Below, piece after piece: positions 36,456 to 48,285 of a stretch of DNA of 64,000 bases. The position numbers and the translations under genes were made by a program. The first letter of the stretch is position 1. Each line of letters starts with the position of its first letter. Location: assembly GCF_000204055.1 (NCBI RefSeq), contig NW_006768842.1, positions 210,397-274,396 of the forward strand. The letters are read 5' to 3'. The stretch is from Melampsora larici-populina 98AG31 (Eukaryota > Basidiomycota > Pucciniomycetes > Pucciniales > Melampsoraceae). The notes beneath the pieces were generated by a model, which saw nothing but the letters and a program-made list of their open reading frames with translations, did no database searches and had not been told where the DNA came from.

Positions 36456-38331
36456 TTTATCAAGTCTTCACTTCTACTTACATGAATTTCGGTAATCTTA
36501 CAACGCTTCACACATCTAGTCATTCACTTGAATCTTTTATTTCTCTTCCACACCGGCTGTATAGATATGTAAACTATTCATTTTTCAATTTCTTTTAATC
36601 TTCTGTCATAAATTTTCTTCATTTCCATCTCTCTCCACAAATTCATTCACTTCTTTTTCTCTTCACTTTATACCTTTCGACTCTGGATTCAACAGAGGCT
36701 TCAAGCATTGTATCTTTTCTTTTTCTAAAATACTACTGTAACTCGAATTCAAAATCACAATTGACACTCCTTTTTCATGTGTACACAACAAACAAAATAC
36801 CAACAAATGAACCTTGACATATTCGAAAGTTACGGAATTTTCAAAAAGTGTTCAAATTATTTTTCGATTGACTCTTAAGTAAAAAATTCCCACTGTTCGA
36901 CTTTGCTCTGAAATCCGAATTCAGAAGACTTAGTAATTGAGGCTTTGAGCATCATCAAATCTTTTTGCATTGCATTTGGCGTTATTGAACACCCTTCCAA
37001 TGCAAAGAGGACACAAAATTGAGAACCATGTCCAAGCCTTGGGTCCTGCTGGGGGCTAGCCCATCATTTGAAAAAGTATTGCAGAGTATTTCTCTCGCTA
37101 GGCAAACCAGTGATAGCAAGCTGCCTCAATCCACGCCGCACCAGCTCCTCGCGCTCATGAGATCTTGGTAAAGTCAGGAAAGTTGTTTGTTACAAAACAT
37201 CGAAAAGTATCAAGTGTTGCGCCCCCCCTCAAGTACCGCCTCAGGTAGCATGTGATATTTGTCACTCTCAGCATGCGATATCATTGGGCAAGTCCTTCCC
37301 TCCCGAGTAGTAGAGGCTTTGATAAGTTCATCTTGTGCATGATCAGTCCCACCAATTTAACTTGTGATCAAGCTGATTGAGTCTCCATCATCGTTTGACA
37401 TTTGCCCATCCTTTAAGTCATGAGCAATATCATTTCCCCGTTATGTAAGTGATGAGCAAATCTCAGCAAATCTGACCGCAAGAAAGCAAAAACACGGGGA
37501 TTGAATTTCCGAATTTGATCGAGATCCACAAGCCAGACGATAGACCCATGGAAAAGCTCGGCTCGAGGAAGATTTCTGTGATTTTTAAAATGCTAATCCA
37601 AAATCAAGTGATCATAACCTATCATGACATAAAACCCAACATCAAACGTTGAGAAGGCATCCTGACCCCAAAACAATGGATCAGAGTCACAGATCCTTCA
37701 ATTGAAATGGCCTTTATAAATTTCAAAATGGATGGGCTAATGAATGAAGTTCAACAAATTGATTAGTATCTTAGCTCCAAGCACATCTTCAACCCATATC
37801 TAACGTGATGGCTCAACTAAAATGATGCGTGAATTCATATTTCTGAAGACTCAAGAGGTGCAGTACAAATGATGTTGAATGTTACATGAGTTATGTAACC
37901 ACACCTGTATTGTACTACGTATATGGAAATCTTTACGATGCTCTTGATGTCGAGTCTCGACACACCCTTCTTTAACACGCTGCTTGATTCCGGTACATAT
38001 ATTCTTGACAACCCAACCCCTTGCTAACTATTTAAAGAGTCCTTTTCATCCCAATCCAGCTCATTTACAAATAGAACCATCAAATATTTGATCGTCTTTG
38101 AATAGTTGATATTTTAAACTTGCCAACCTCATTTTACATTAATATCGCGATTCCTTTACAAATTGATATCTTCCAATCATCGACTTGATCTTTGCTTTCG
38201 ACCTTCAGCCGCTTGTGAACTTCCATCACCACAACCTGTAAGCTGACCAACGAGATCCACTTTCTAAACATCAGCTCAAACTAATCTAATCACATCTCCT
38301 CCTTCTTGGACAGATAACAAACCTACGCAAG
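36456..38331. other. long intergenic region
   Basis: About 1.9 kb with no recognised gene. 36540-36780 is T/C-rich 3' flank. A TATTTAAAG sequence near 38030 could be the TATA element of the small gene at 38332. A likely 5'UTR intron (about 38239-38312, GTAAGC...GGACAG) ends 19 bp before that gene's ATG. Confidence 0.45.
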
Positions 38332-38535
38332 ATGTACGACGTGATCCTTCCAAGTACAGTGAACCCACCCCTGGGGCTCCAATATGGCGTAGACTTGAAT
38401 GGTCAAGCTTACTATTACCAATTGGCTCCTCCTGCCTGGACTTGGGCCGATGAATTTGGTTATGATGATTTGTATTATGTACCTACCTACGTTCCAATAG
38501 ATTCTTATTATGATGAATATTATGATTATCTTTGA
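38332..38535 (+). CDS. tyrosine-rich acidic small protein, 67 aa
   Basis: Single-exon frame with 14 tyrosines in 67 residues, in clusters such as AYYYQLAPP, DDLYYVPTYVP and DSYYDEYYDYL, and many Asp/Glu. It has no signal peptide or membrane helix. Support for a real gene: a TATA-like site about 300 bp upstream, a consensus intron in the leader, ATG in fair context (CAAGATGTA) and a long T-rich 3' flank. Function unknown; it does not match a family I recognise. Confidence 0.55.
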   Translation: MYDVILPSTVNPPLGLQYGVDLNGQAYYYQLAPPAWTWADEFGYDDLYYVPTYVPIDSYYDEYYDYL

Positions 38536-39054
38536 AGTAGGATATCAGGCTTTCCAAAAAAACAAACAAAAAAACAAATCATTTTTCTCAATTTTACACC
38601 TTAGTCCTTTTCTTGCTTTCTCTCTTTCTTCAAAAAAGTTCAAAATATTCTTCTGATCTATCTTATATTTGTTCTCAACTTTCGTTTTCAAAAAAAATCT
38701 TCATTTTTCTTTATCATCTCTGTGAGATCTCATGTTGTCTGATTTGATTTTATTAATCTTGAACTTTGTACTTTGATTTACTTTGTAACTTTGGATTATT
38801 CACCAAGTTGAAAAACACTTTCTTTGATTTCTGATTCTTGTGGTTTTTGAATTTCTTTTTCTCTTGACTTCACAAGTTGTACTGTTCATTTGAATTCTCT
38901 TTGTCACTTCCAGTACCTGATATCTGATCTGAAAGATAACAAAAGCTCTCTGTATACTGAAATTATCTTTTGGCCCATCTCCATCTGCAATGAATGAGTG
39001 CGTTCACTTGACTTGTAATCATTTGTAATTGCCCAGCTGAGGTGTAATATCATC
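38536..39054. other. 3' flank, pyrimidine-rich
   Basis: Follows the small gene. Many runs of T and CTT; no coding signal. Confidence 0.45.
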
Positions 39055-39521
39055 TACAGTGGGTAAACCCGAGTACGTGTTCCAAGCCAGTCCGCATAGA
39101 GGTTTGGGTCCGAAATTTTTGAGAAATTTTTGCCATTTTTTCTGCTTTTTTTTGGCGGGAGAGTAAGGTTGAGGGGTGGTGTTAGGCTGCAAAACTTTTG
39201 GTTTTTTTTGAAAAAAAAGCAAATTTGGTTGTTATTTGCCACTTGAGCAGCCATATTCATTAAATTATAGGCCTAGTGCGCCGCTAAGTAGTTAGATAGG
39301 TACCTAATTGAGGCCTAGGTCCGAAAATCCAAACCTCTAAAAGAGTAAAATCATATTTTTGGTCTCCAAAACCATATTCCTAGATTCATCAAAGCAATGC
39401 CTTTTCAATGGTCTGGGTGCCAGTCTCAAACATTCAAATTGAGTGCCCCGACATTGACCCGAAAGGTGAAATTTGATTTTGCAGGGCAGGTCGGAACACG
39501 TACTCGGGTTTACCCACTGTA
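39055..39521. mobile_element. 467-bp MITE with perfect 27-bp terminal inverted repeats
   Basis: Both ends read CAGTGGGTAAACCCGAGTAC from the outside and continue identically to CGTGTTCC, 27 bp without mismatch. Each end is flanked by TA (39055-39056 and 39520-39521), matching the Tc1/mariner target-site duplication. The inside is A/T-rich and has no transposase. A non-autonomous element. Confidence 0.85.
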
Positions 39522-40534
39522 TTTGAGAAAAATATCTCAATGCTTCTGTATGCCGTCTTTAAACACTCAAGCTTGAACAATGGTCTGTTCTTTTCAGTTT
39601 CCTATCTCTACTCCAAGTTTTCAACACATTGTTGTGGACATGACAGGGGATCAAAGGCACATGCAGGTCAAGATAATTTGTCAAGTCCAGCTGGTCTATT
39701 CCAAATCTAAGTTCAGTTCTGGACAACAAATTTGCAAAATTGGTGGCTGTAGACAATACAATAGAGTTCTTGGATTTCAAACTCAATTACAATAGATAGG
39801 CATCATCAATAAAGTGATTGATCAGATACAAACCAAACATTTATTTATTACAATCCAGGTACAGATTGGCTAATTAATAATTATCTTGTGAAATCACCAG
39901 CATTCAAGCCTGTCAAAGTGTATTCCTGTGTCTAAGTCCCCGCAGTCCCACCAAGCTCACCTACTTGTTCCAACTTCCCACATCCCACATTCAACATGTG
40001 TTTGGAGATTAGTGGGACCAGGCCTGCAACAGACATAAGTATGTGACCAAGCTAACTCTATTCATGCAATAAACACAGACACATGACGGATAGTGTAGCC
40101 TGTCAAATCAAAAGTACTTCAAAAACTAACGAATTAAAGAACTGATCAAATTTCACAATATCAAAAAAAATGGAATAATTTATAAAATCTATCACTTGAA
40201 AGACAACCATCTTAGTCTTACAAAGTTGATGTGGCACATTGATTGATAAACACCAACCATAACATACCAAGAATGACAACTTAAACCCAATAAAAAAGCT
40301 TCTTATTTGTAATAAATACCTCATTCTTTTATTCACATCTTTTAAATCCGTAGTCTGATGTTCCCAAAAGGTCTTCAGAAAAATCATTTTGAATACCATA
40401 ATTCTTGGGCATTTGGATCATTTTGAAATCAAGATCAATAGGAGATGAAGTGCAAAATTGATGTGTTCACACTCGTTCAGTTTCTCATATCACTTCATTA
40501 GATAAAGTACCTCGAGAGAATCAGGAACTAATCT
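39522..40534. other. intergenic, no gene seen
   Basis: Between the MITE and the 3' end of AP-3 beta. Short frames occur on both strands but none has protein-like composition. Confidence 0.45.
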
Positions 40535-43497
40535 TCACCGTGATGGAGCCTGAAGTCGGGGATCCTTTTCGTCCTGTTGAGCTTCTTCTTCCTCTTCCTC
40601 CTCTTCCTCTTCCTCCTCCTCGTCTCCAGAACTATCTTCGTCTTCATCAGAACTATCTTCATCTTGAACTTCAGTTTCTTCCTCTTCACTCTCCTCTTCA
40701 TTATTCTCATCCTCCTCCTCATCCTCCTCACTACTCTCCAAAAATTCATCTAAATTTGAATATCCTCCTCCTATCTGTCTCTTTTTTATCCCACCCTCAC
40801 CATTATCATTCTTGGGTACAAGTACTACCTCTTCTCTTTGTTGAGCACCTTTTTGTTGATAAGATTGATTTGAGAAAGATGATGAAGATGGAAAGTGACT
40901 CGATTCCAACTTTTGATGGCCTGAATTCGTTGTTTTCTCATTCTCATCTAGCTCTGGATTCCTTATGATCGATGATGAAGAAAGTTTAGTCCAAGGTGGA
41001 ACAGTATTCCAACTCAAGTATCTACTCGTAGTTTCATCTTGAGCTGTTCCAAGTTCGTCTTGAGTCGAAGGTAATCCAAACATACAATAAAGACTATTCA
41101 CTTTCAAGGGTTTTTCGAGCACTTCTTGATCACTGATGACTTTCTCTAATAACCTATCACGAGGGAACATGATCTCTTTCAAAACACTAAGACTTAATTT
41201 ACTCGATGAATGATTAGGTTCAAGATGAGCTGAGATTTGTTCACCACGTAAGAAAGCTTCTTCTTCAGACATAGGTAAAACACCTTGTGATCCATGATCT
41301 TGAATTTCGATTTGATTATCAATTGTTTGATCATTTAAATCAATTCCACCCAACTTAATCAATCCTTGTAAATATCTTGCTCTATCTCTTAATCCATAAT
41401 CTTCATCATATCTTGCTAATCTCATCACATGATCAAATCCTAATTGATAAATTCGTTTTTGATCATATATGTTTAATGAATTTAAAACAGTTTGTTTTAA
41501 ACAATACAAAATTAAAGATTTCGTAATCAGTCCAATGATTTGATATTTAGATAAAATTCCTTCTTTAATAAAATTTTCAATTGAAAATTTAATGATTTCG
41601 ATAAAATTAGGATTTGAACCTGAATTCTGATAATGAAATTCCCCCAAAAGCCAATAAAGATTTGCACGCGTTGAATCATTTGTAATTTGATCACGAATTA
41701 AAATTTGTACTAAATCTTTCATTAAGTTTGGAAGATCTGGTAAGATAGATGAAGAACTGGTTGGTAAGATTGAAAGAAATGATCGTAAAACTTGAATGGC
41801 TGCAGACATAACATGATCTGTGATAAAATCCAAAAAGTCAGTATAAAATTGAATCAAGGATCTTACTAAGTGAATAAGATCAGAAGTCATAAAGAGATGA
41901 TGATAAATCATTCACAGGCGCACAGTCGCTTTCTTTTGTAAGTTGGACCAATAATTTCACAGCTTGAATCCTACCATCACCAAACGTATTCATAGCCAAA
42001 TGTCCAATCGATTTAGTCACTTCTTCAACAAACACAGGATCTGAATCTCTAACATAAAATTTAAATTCTTTGATGATGATCTTGACTTGATCTTCTAAAC
42101 CAGATGAAACAAAGCTAGTAAGGATCTTCAATTTAATTAATTTCACCGAACGAGAATCACTAGCACATGAAATAAAGAAATCTGAGAGAGATTGTCGAAA
42201 GAGTCCTGAGATTTGTCCAGGAACTGAGATCAGAATTTGATAGATCTGATGCAAGACCGCAAGATAATTCCCTTCGTCTTGTTCTACTTCACTTTGTGAT
42301 AAGAGTCTCATCAATGGATCCACAATGCTCCCTAATCTCGTGAGGGGTGCAACATATAAGAAGACATTTGTAGCTGAGATGATGATTGAAGGATTTCTTG
42401 AGTAAAAGAGTGGAGTGACAGCATTTAGTAGAAGTTCTAGATCAGGGTCTGAAACTTTTGTTGATTGTTGATTTCGATTCGGATCTTGAAGATGTTCTCT
42501 TGCATACCTCGTCATCAATCGCATGATCGTGTTTTGACCGTTTTCATCCGCATCCAAGAGTGAACGACAATAGAATCGATATTGTCGATGAATTAAATCC
42601 CATCGATTAGGGCAAATTATCTCCCAAGCGGTGAGAACAGATCCAATAACGAGTGGTGATCGATCTTTTAACATCCTTGTCAATGGACCTTCGATCAGTG
42701 CTTCTCCGTACGAACTGGCATCCACACTGAAGACATCGATCAAAGACTCGGCCACTGTACAACGTACAAACCAATTTGAATCGTTGAGGAGTCGATTGAT
42801 AGACATCATAACCAAGGGCAAAACGGATTCTAGAGACATTCCAGCAAGTGTTTTGAGAGCCAGAGAACGCATGACCGGGTTTGAATCAGAAAGATCTTTT
42901 TGCCATGAATTGACCGATAGTAAAGCCAGATCAGGAGAAAGATGAGCATGGTGTAAAATATAGATTGATACCAAATGTCGAATGGTGAATGAATGTGTTG
43001 AAGCCGTGTTGTTGTTAGGAGAATGAAGCTGAGTAGGTGAATGTAGACAGTTGGAAACGAATGGGAAATAAGATAAAACTGATCTCTTCCTGCACATTAA
43101 CTAAAAAGAAAGAAAACAAGAAAGAAAGAAAGAAATCAATGTTATCAATTTGACCACACTCTTAAGTTCAAAATCAAGATAAAGCTTTGCACAGACATAC
43201 GACTAAAACCCTTTTCAAACCTTCAAGTCTTTCATTTTCATGTTTACTTCCAAGTAATTTTTTAGTTTCAATTTCACCATTAACACTAGAAATCTCTAAA
43301 TGTCTATCCCAAAGTCTTGAGTTATTTAATATACCTTGAGCCATCTTGGGTAATTTTGGATTAATCCCAGTCGAGCCTGGTGAAATTGCTGCATTGTATT
43401 CTGCATCTAAGCCTAAATCTTTGGATCTTTCTGAGATGTTTTCGGCGATTCTTGCTGATAAACGTTGAGCATGAGTGGTGATTGATGATAAGTCCAT
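40535..43497 (-). CDS. APL6: AP-3 adaptor complex subunit beta
   Basis: Large beta subunit of AP-3, which sorts cargo from Golgi/endosomes to the vacuole. Three exons (43497-43201, 43100-41924, 41817-40535) sum to exactly 919 codons. The N terminus reads MDLSSITTHAQRLSARIAE. The adaptin trunk follows: IRHLVSIYILHHAHLSPDLA, LALLSVNSWQKDLSDSNPVM, LALKTLAGMSLESVLPLVM, WFVRCTVAESLIDVF, IGSVLTAWEIICPNRWDLIH and IMRLMTRYARE. After the second junction come LYWLLGEFHYQ and YDEDYGLRDRARYLQGL, the typical end of the trunk. The C terminus is a Ser/Asp/Glu-rich hinge with a long glutamate run (40567-40620), as in AP-3 beta. The second intron is cryptic because the frame reads through its donor; the GTGCGC donor restores phase. 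Confidence 0.9.
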
Positions 43498-43840
43498 TTT
43501 ATAATTAATGTGAGAAGAATATAAGAAGGTTGAAATAGAAACTGCAATGGGTCCAACTTCCAAGAGATGAAATCAAGTCATTGACACTCAAAGTATCGGA
43601 TCGGATATTCATGATACCGGTACAGTCAAATCGGAAAAGCTTGACCGATTTTGCCCGCAAAACTCGAGCAATTTGGCGGGGAATTTGTGACAAGCTTTTC
43701 CGGTTTGACTGTAATCGGATCATGAAGAACTTGCTAAGAAAGTTGAGAACACCTGACACATTTTTGTTCAAGTGAAGAAGGGTTCAAATCATTTGCAAGA
43801 AACTTACAATTTATCATGAACAAGATCTTAAAATCAAGAA
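43498..43840. promoter_or_regulatory. shared divergent promoter of AP-3 beta and BTN1/CLN3
   Basis: Only 343 bp separate the two start codons, so both promoters and leaders lie here. The centre holds a 93-bp MITE. Both products act on the vacuole/lysosome. Confidence 0.55.
43621..43713. mobile_element. 93-bp MITE inside the divergent promoter
   Basis: Ends read TACAGTCAAATCGGAAAAGC (left) and, inverted, TACAGTCAAACCGGAAAAGC (right), each followed by TTG: 23 bp with one mismatch. The outermost TA may be the target duplication. A further short inverted match (TTCATGAT) flanks the element. The TACAGTCAA end resembles the 13369 element. Confidence 0.75.
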
Positions 43841-45877
43841 ATGAAAACATCCATCAACACTATCAAACTATCATCTATCATTCCATCAACACTTAAAAAA
43901 CAAACACAAGAAAACTTATCTATATCAAACTCAAACTCTACAAGTGGTGATACTACTACTACCAACGAAAACGACTTAGAATCAGATTATCATCGAGTCA
44001 TGGAAGAATCAAATTATCCTTCAGATGAAATAGAAATCATCAAAATTGATTCCAATCAAGGAAAGCACGATGAGATTTTATTTTCAATTTCTTTCTTTCT
44101 TTTCGGTTTATTGTAAGTCATCACATAAAACAAAACACTTCACATCATGAAACACTACTGACATCACATTGTGTATCTGTTTTTTTTCGTTTCGGGTATT
44201 GCTATTTAGGAATAACGTTTTATATGTAATCATTATCTCGGCTGCTTTGGATTTGGTTCCATCTGATGTACCTCCTGGTATCATTCTCTTGGCAGATATT
44301 ACACCTTCTTTAATTGTTAAAATCGGTTGGCCTTACCTGGTGAGTTGTTTATTGAATCCATTCATCTAACTGAAACTGACATTATTACAGGTCAGAGGTG
44401 ATATTCGTTACGAAAAAAGGATAATCAGCTGCAGTGTGATCAGTTTCGTGGGAATGATGGTCAGTCACCTCAATCTTCATCTAAACTTTAGATTAAAAAA
44501 TTTCATCAAACTAAGCTCATCTTTTTAAATTTGAAAAACAGGTGATTGTGATCTTTCCGAGTGTAACGATGAGATTAATTGGAATCAGTCTAGCAAGTTT
44601 CTCTTCAGGATTAGGCGAAATGACATTCTTACAATTAAGTACTACATTTATCAACAAAACTGGAGTAAGTTGGTTTGCTTCGGGTACTGGTGCTGCAGGA
44701 GTGGTTGGAGCTGGTTGGTGGTGGACTCTAAGGAATATGGGGATCAAAGTTGGATTAGGATTGAGTTCAGTTGAGTTTCTTTTTGATTTGCTTGTGTTTC
44801 ACTATCACAACGAAGTACGACGAAATCCATCAAACTTCTCACATTTGGTTTCTTATTCTAGGTCTTACCAATCTGTCTCTCATTAGTATATTTCTTTGTA
44901 TTACCGTTTTCCTTGAAAGAATTACTAGACGAAGCTTCCCAAATCACCACCAATGGATATACCGCTCTTAACCATGACGAAGATGAAGTAGCTGTCTCGA
45001 ATACCTCAAAAACATCAACATTGACTTTCAGAGACAAACTTCGGCTAGCTCGACCATTATTCTTGCCATTCATGTTACCATTGTTTACCGTTTACTTTGC
45101 TGAATATACTGTAAGTCAAATATTAATCTTTTCATAGGCTGAGCTAGAAGTGTCAACTAATATATCATCTTTGAGTTCTTTAGATTAACACGGGCATTGC
45201 TCCCACACTGTTATATCCTGTTCCAACACCCGATCATCATGGAGTCTTTTCACATATCATAAAGAGCTTAAAGGACTATTATCCTTTTTATCAATTGACC
45301 TATCAAGTTGAGTGAACTCATCAACACTTTCTAATGACCAAGATCAAGAGTTCCTAATATCTTTTCTGGCTCGTTATAGATCTTCGTATTCTTTTCACGA
45401 TCCTCAATAGCTATTCTTAGATTACCCCCTATGCCAAAATCACTGATCTCATTACCTAGTCTGATTCAAGTCTTGATCTTTTCGATTATCTTACTTGAAT
45501 CATCTCATCAAATTTTATCAAATGCATTTACTTCTGAATTCATCTATACTATCATCTTTGCTTTGATTTCACTTGAAGGGATTTGTGGTGGACTAGCGTA
45601 TGTGAGTGCGTTTTATTGGTTAAGTCTAGAAGACGATCATAAAGAGTTCAAGATTGGATGTGTTGGGTTTTCCGATACGATTGGGTATGTCTCAATATCT
45701 TTCATTCATTTAGAGATTTGATTCGACTTTTTGATTGACCCTACTTTTTCCTTGAATTGCATTTCGATTTCTAGGATCCTTTGTGCATCTCTCTTTAGCT
45801 CCTGGCTTGAACCTAGATTATGTGGGATTCAAGTTTCACGAGGACGTACTTTATGTCGTGAGGTGAAGAAGCTTTAA
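43841..45877 (+). CDS. BTN1: battenin/CLN3 homologue (Btn1), vacuolar membrane protein
   Basis: Homologue of human CLN3 and yeast Btn1/Yhc3, multipass proteins of the lysosome/vacuole membrane linked to pH and basic amino-acid homeostasis. After a hydrophilic N terminus the exons give [18 protein letters not shown] (family-defining first helix), [120 protein letters not shown] and [13 protein letters not shown]. The last exon reads [19 protein letters not shown] and ends REVKKL with TAA at 45875-45877. At least eight exons, all in frame. A fragment of this gene is duplicated at about 48946-49055. Confidence 0.93.
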
Positions 45878-46559
45878 ACCCAATCCCATTTCTTCTTGAT
45901 AGCATACATTGTGTTTTTTTAGCATTTCCCTCACTCTTTCTTAAGCTGTTTTGCAAATGTTTTTTTTTCTTTGGTTAGAGTTTATCTGTTTGAATGAGTT
46001 GCTTGAATGTACTTGGGATTTCATTTGTTGTTTTATTGGATTTGATAAATAATCAATCTTACTAAAGTCTTTGTGGACCAAAAGTAAGTTCAAGTGATTC
46101 AGAAGATTGATGGAGATCAGGTGAAGTTCAGATCACTTTCACAGGATTGAATGATCAGTCATCAGCTCAAATTAGAGATCATCTTTAGAATGGCTTATGA
46201 TCCTAATGATCTAATCTGATTCTATGATGCTGTGTAAGATTCTGATGCTGTTCATGTGTCGAAGGATGTATGACGTAGTGATTCTTACTAAGAACTTGAA
46301 TGATGAGTTTAATGATGAGATGATCATCAAATCATCTTGATGGTCTACACAGAGAAGACTTGTGTTGTGATTTTGTTTGTTCTCTGTCAAATTCAGAATT
46401 ACCCAAAGTCTTGTCATCTCGTCTGTTTAAATTTGGCTCATCATCTTTCATTCTTACTTTACCTTTTGATGATGTGTTTGTTTTACTCCAGCATTCGAGC
46501 TCTAGAGATGGTGTGGGTCAATTTAGGGTCTGCCGGTGTCTGACCTACAAATCCAACCA
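45878..46559. other. 3' flank of BTN1
   Basis: Non-coding, rich in GATGA/TGATC repeats of short length. No gene recognised. The tandem secreted-protein array begins to its right. Confidence 0.45.
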
Positions 46560-46748
46560 TCCCCCTTGATCAACTAGGGATGAAAAGCTACTGAATCATC
46601 CCTTCTACTGTTACAAACTCGCCTTCCCAATCTATCCGCGCAATAACCAAGACTCGTCGATCTCACTTCGTGACAAAGCTGGACTTTAACCTTCAATCGA
46701 AATGGAGTTTTCGGCTCTTCAAGCCAAGATCTTCTGTGTATCGTTCTC
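46560..46748 (+). pseudogene. truncated first copy of the secreted-protein array
   Basis: The leader (AATCTATCCGCGCAATAACC, then GGACTTTAACCTTCAATCGA) and the first ~47 bp of exon 1 from ATG 46702 match the intact genes at 47130 and 49437, including AGCCAAGATCTTCTGTG against AGCCAGTATCTTCTGCG. At 46749 the sequence switches abruptly to the upstream block of the next unit. Only the promoter-proximal part and most of the signal-peptide codons remain. Confidence 0.7.
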
Positions 46749-47129
46749 GATAGCGTAGTGGCTTGTCGACCGAGCTGAACTCGTTTGGAGACAAAACATC
46801 CCATCACATAGATACAATTTGGTATCGTAGTCCACAGAAATTGACAACGAGGACGAGAAAGACAAATAGTTTCGAGAGTTATGTCGAATAGATTTTCGGT
46901 CACAAAGTTTCCGAAGATCGTATTTGAGTATGCAGCATGCGAGCACTGATGGCGTCGGTCGAGTTGAAGCTTGTTGGTCACTCAATTGCCCTCCCCTTGG
47001 TCATCCGATTCCAAGGATAAAAAGCCCACATTGGCCCACAATGACCTCCCCAACCTATCCGAGCAATAATTACTCACTAAAACGATAATCGCATTTCATC
47101 ACAAAGCCGGACTTTGACCTTTGATCAAA
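46749..47129 (+). promoter_or_regulatory. upstream block of secreted-protein gene 1 (duplicated)
   Basis: Closely matches 49064-49436, starting GATAGCGTAGTGGC and including GTCGACCGAGCTGAACTCGT and CAAAGTTTCCGAAGAT. A TATA-like GGATAAAAAG lies at 47015-47024, about 106 bp before the ATG, and CCTCCCCAACCTATCCGAGC follows in the leader. Confidence 0.7.
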
Positions 47130-48285
47130 ATGTTCCTTTCTACTATAACAGCCAGTATCTTCTGCGCATTGTTCTTGGGACCAAACGTAGCTGGAGCGAT
47201 CACCTTGAAAACCCTTGGACATGGATCAACGTAAGATGATTGTGTTTTTATCTCATGATTTCCATACATGCTAATGATGCATCATGAAAAATCTCTTCTT
47301 CCTCTTCTCTTGTTGATCCTCCATCGGTTCTGTGTGGTATATTTTAGGCTTGTACGTCGGCGTATGGGTGTTCAACACAATTTCATAAACGTTGAAGGCT
47401 GTCCACAGGAGATTTGCGGTACATTACGTAAGTTTGACTAGGCCTGCGGCTGGGTTTGACATTTTGGAAAACCATCAAAGAATTGAACATTTTGCCTTTC
47501 CATTTTCTTCCTTTTGATGTTTATTTCAATGTGTTCGTTTTTCAACAATCAGTGTATAGTGTAGGTCAAACTTTGTTCGTGATGGCACCTCCGTGTAAAG
47601 CACTACATCATGCTGAAAAATTGATTGATGCAGCGGTAAGATCAATTGTGTAACACCAATCACTGTGGGATGATAATGAGATTGATGGTGAAATTTCTTT
47701 TGTAGAATGATCCAAGGCTCACGAATCCAAAGACTAAAGAGCAACTCATAACACTGGCCAAGGCTATGTGTCAAGTGAGTAATCCCATTTTCTTTTATCC
47801 AGATCCCATCAAAGACTACATCTCAAAGATCAAAAAGTGATATGAATTGAAGATATGAGGAAAAGATCAAATCTTCTGACTGAAGACCTTGTTTGAATGA
47901 ATAACAGGCTGAAAAGAATACACCTGATGATTGGCAAAAGAATCCACCTACCAAATTGAATTCTTTGTATTGTCATGACAAACCAAAATATAAAGAATTA
48001 GAAGGTTTATTCTTCAAACAAGCTCCAAATAATGATCCCAATTTTTTCTTTGATCCTGCATCTCACAAGACAGTCAAATTGGATGAACTTCCTACAACTA
48101 GGCCTTTGAACTCCAAGGAGAGTAAATCACTGAATGCTACTTCAACCACTTCCCTCAACAGTACTTCAACTACCACTACCAATGCTACTTCAGCTACTAC
48201 GCCTGTCAACTCTACTGAAAATTCTACGCCTGTCAAAGCTGCTGAACCTACAACTTCCAATGCTACTGACTCCAAACCTAAGTGA
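47130..48285 (+). CDS. secreted protein 1, candidate effector, about 236 aa
   Basis: Not a family I can name. Five exons. The N terminus (MFLSTITASIFCALFLG, then PNVAGA) is a classic signal peptide with likely cleavage after AGA. The mature part has RRRMGVQHNFINVEGC, a CPQEIC motif, VMAPPCKALHHAEKLIDAA, DPRLTNPKTKEQLITLAKAM, DDWQKNPPTKLNSLYC and GLFFKQAPNNDPNFFFDPA. There are five cysteines after the signal. The last ~55 residues are almost only Ser, Thr, Asn and Ala, with repeated N-x-T/S glycosylation sequons (NATST, NSTST, NATSA, NSTEN). It has no membrane helix or GPI-like end. A paralogue lies 2.3 kb downstream. Secretion is well supported; an effector role is only inferred from the gene type and its duplication. 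Confidence 0.8.

Noticed and set aside
40540..40968. 142-codon plus-strand frame rich in Pro and Leu
   Set aside because: It is the antisense of the acidic Ser/Glu tail of AP-3 beta; the composition follows from GAA/GAG runs on the other strand.
46574..46981. 135-codon minus-strand frame across the truncated array unit
   Set aside because: Antisense to the duplicated leader and upstream block; the equivalent frame is not preserved upstream of gene 2.
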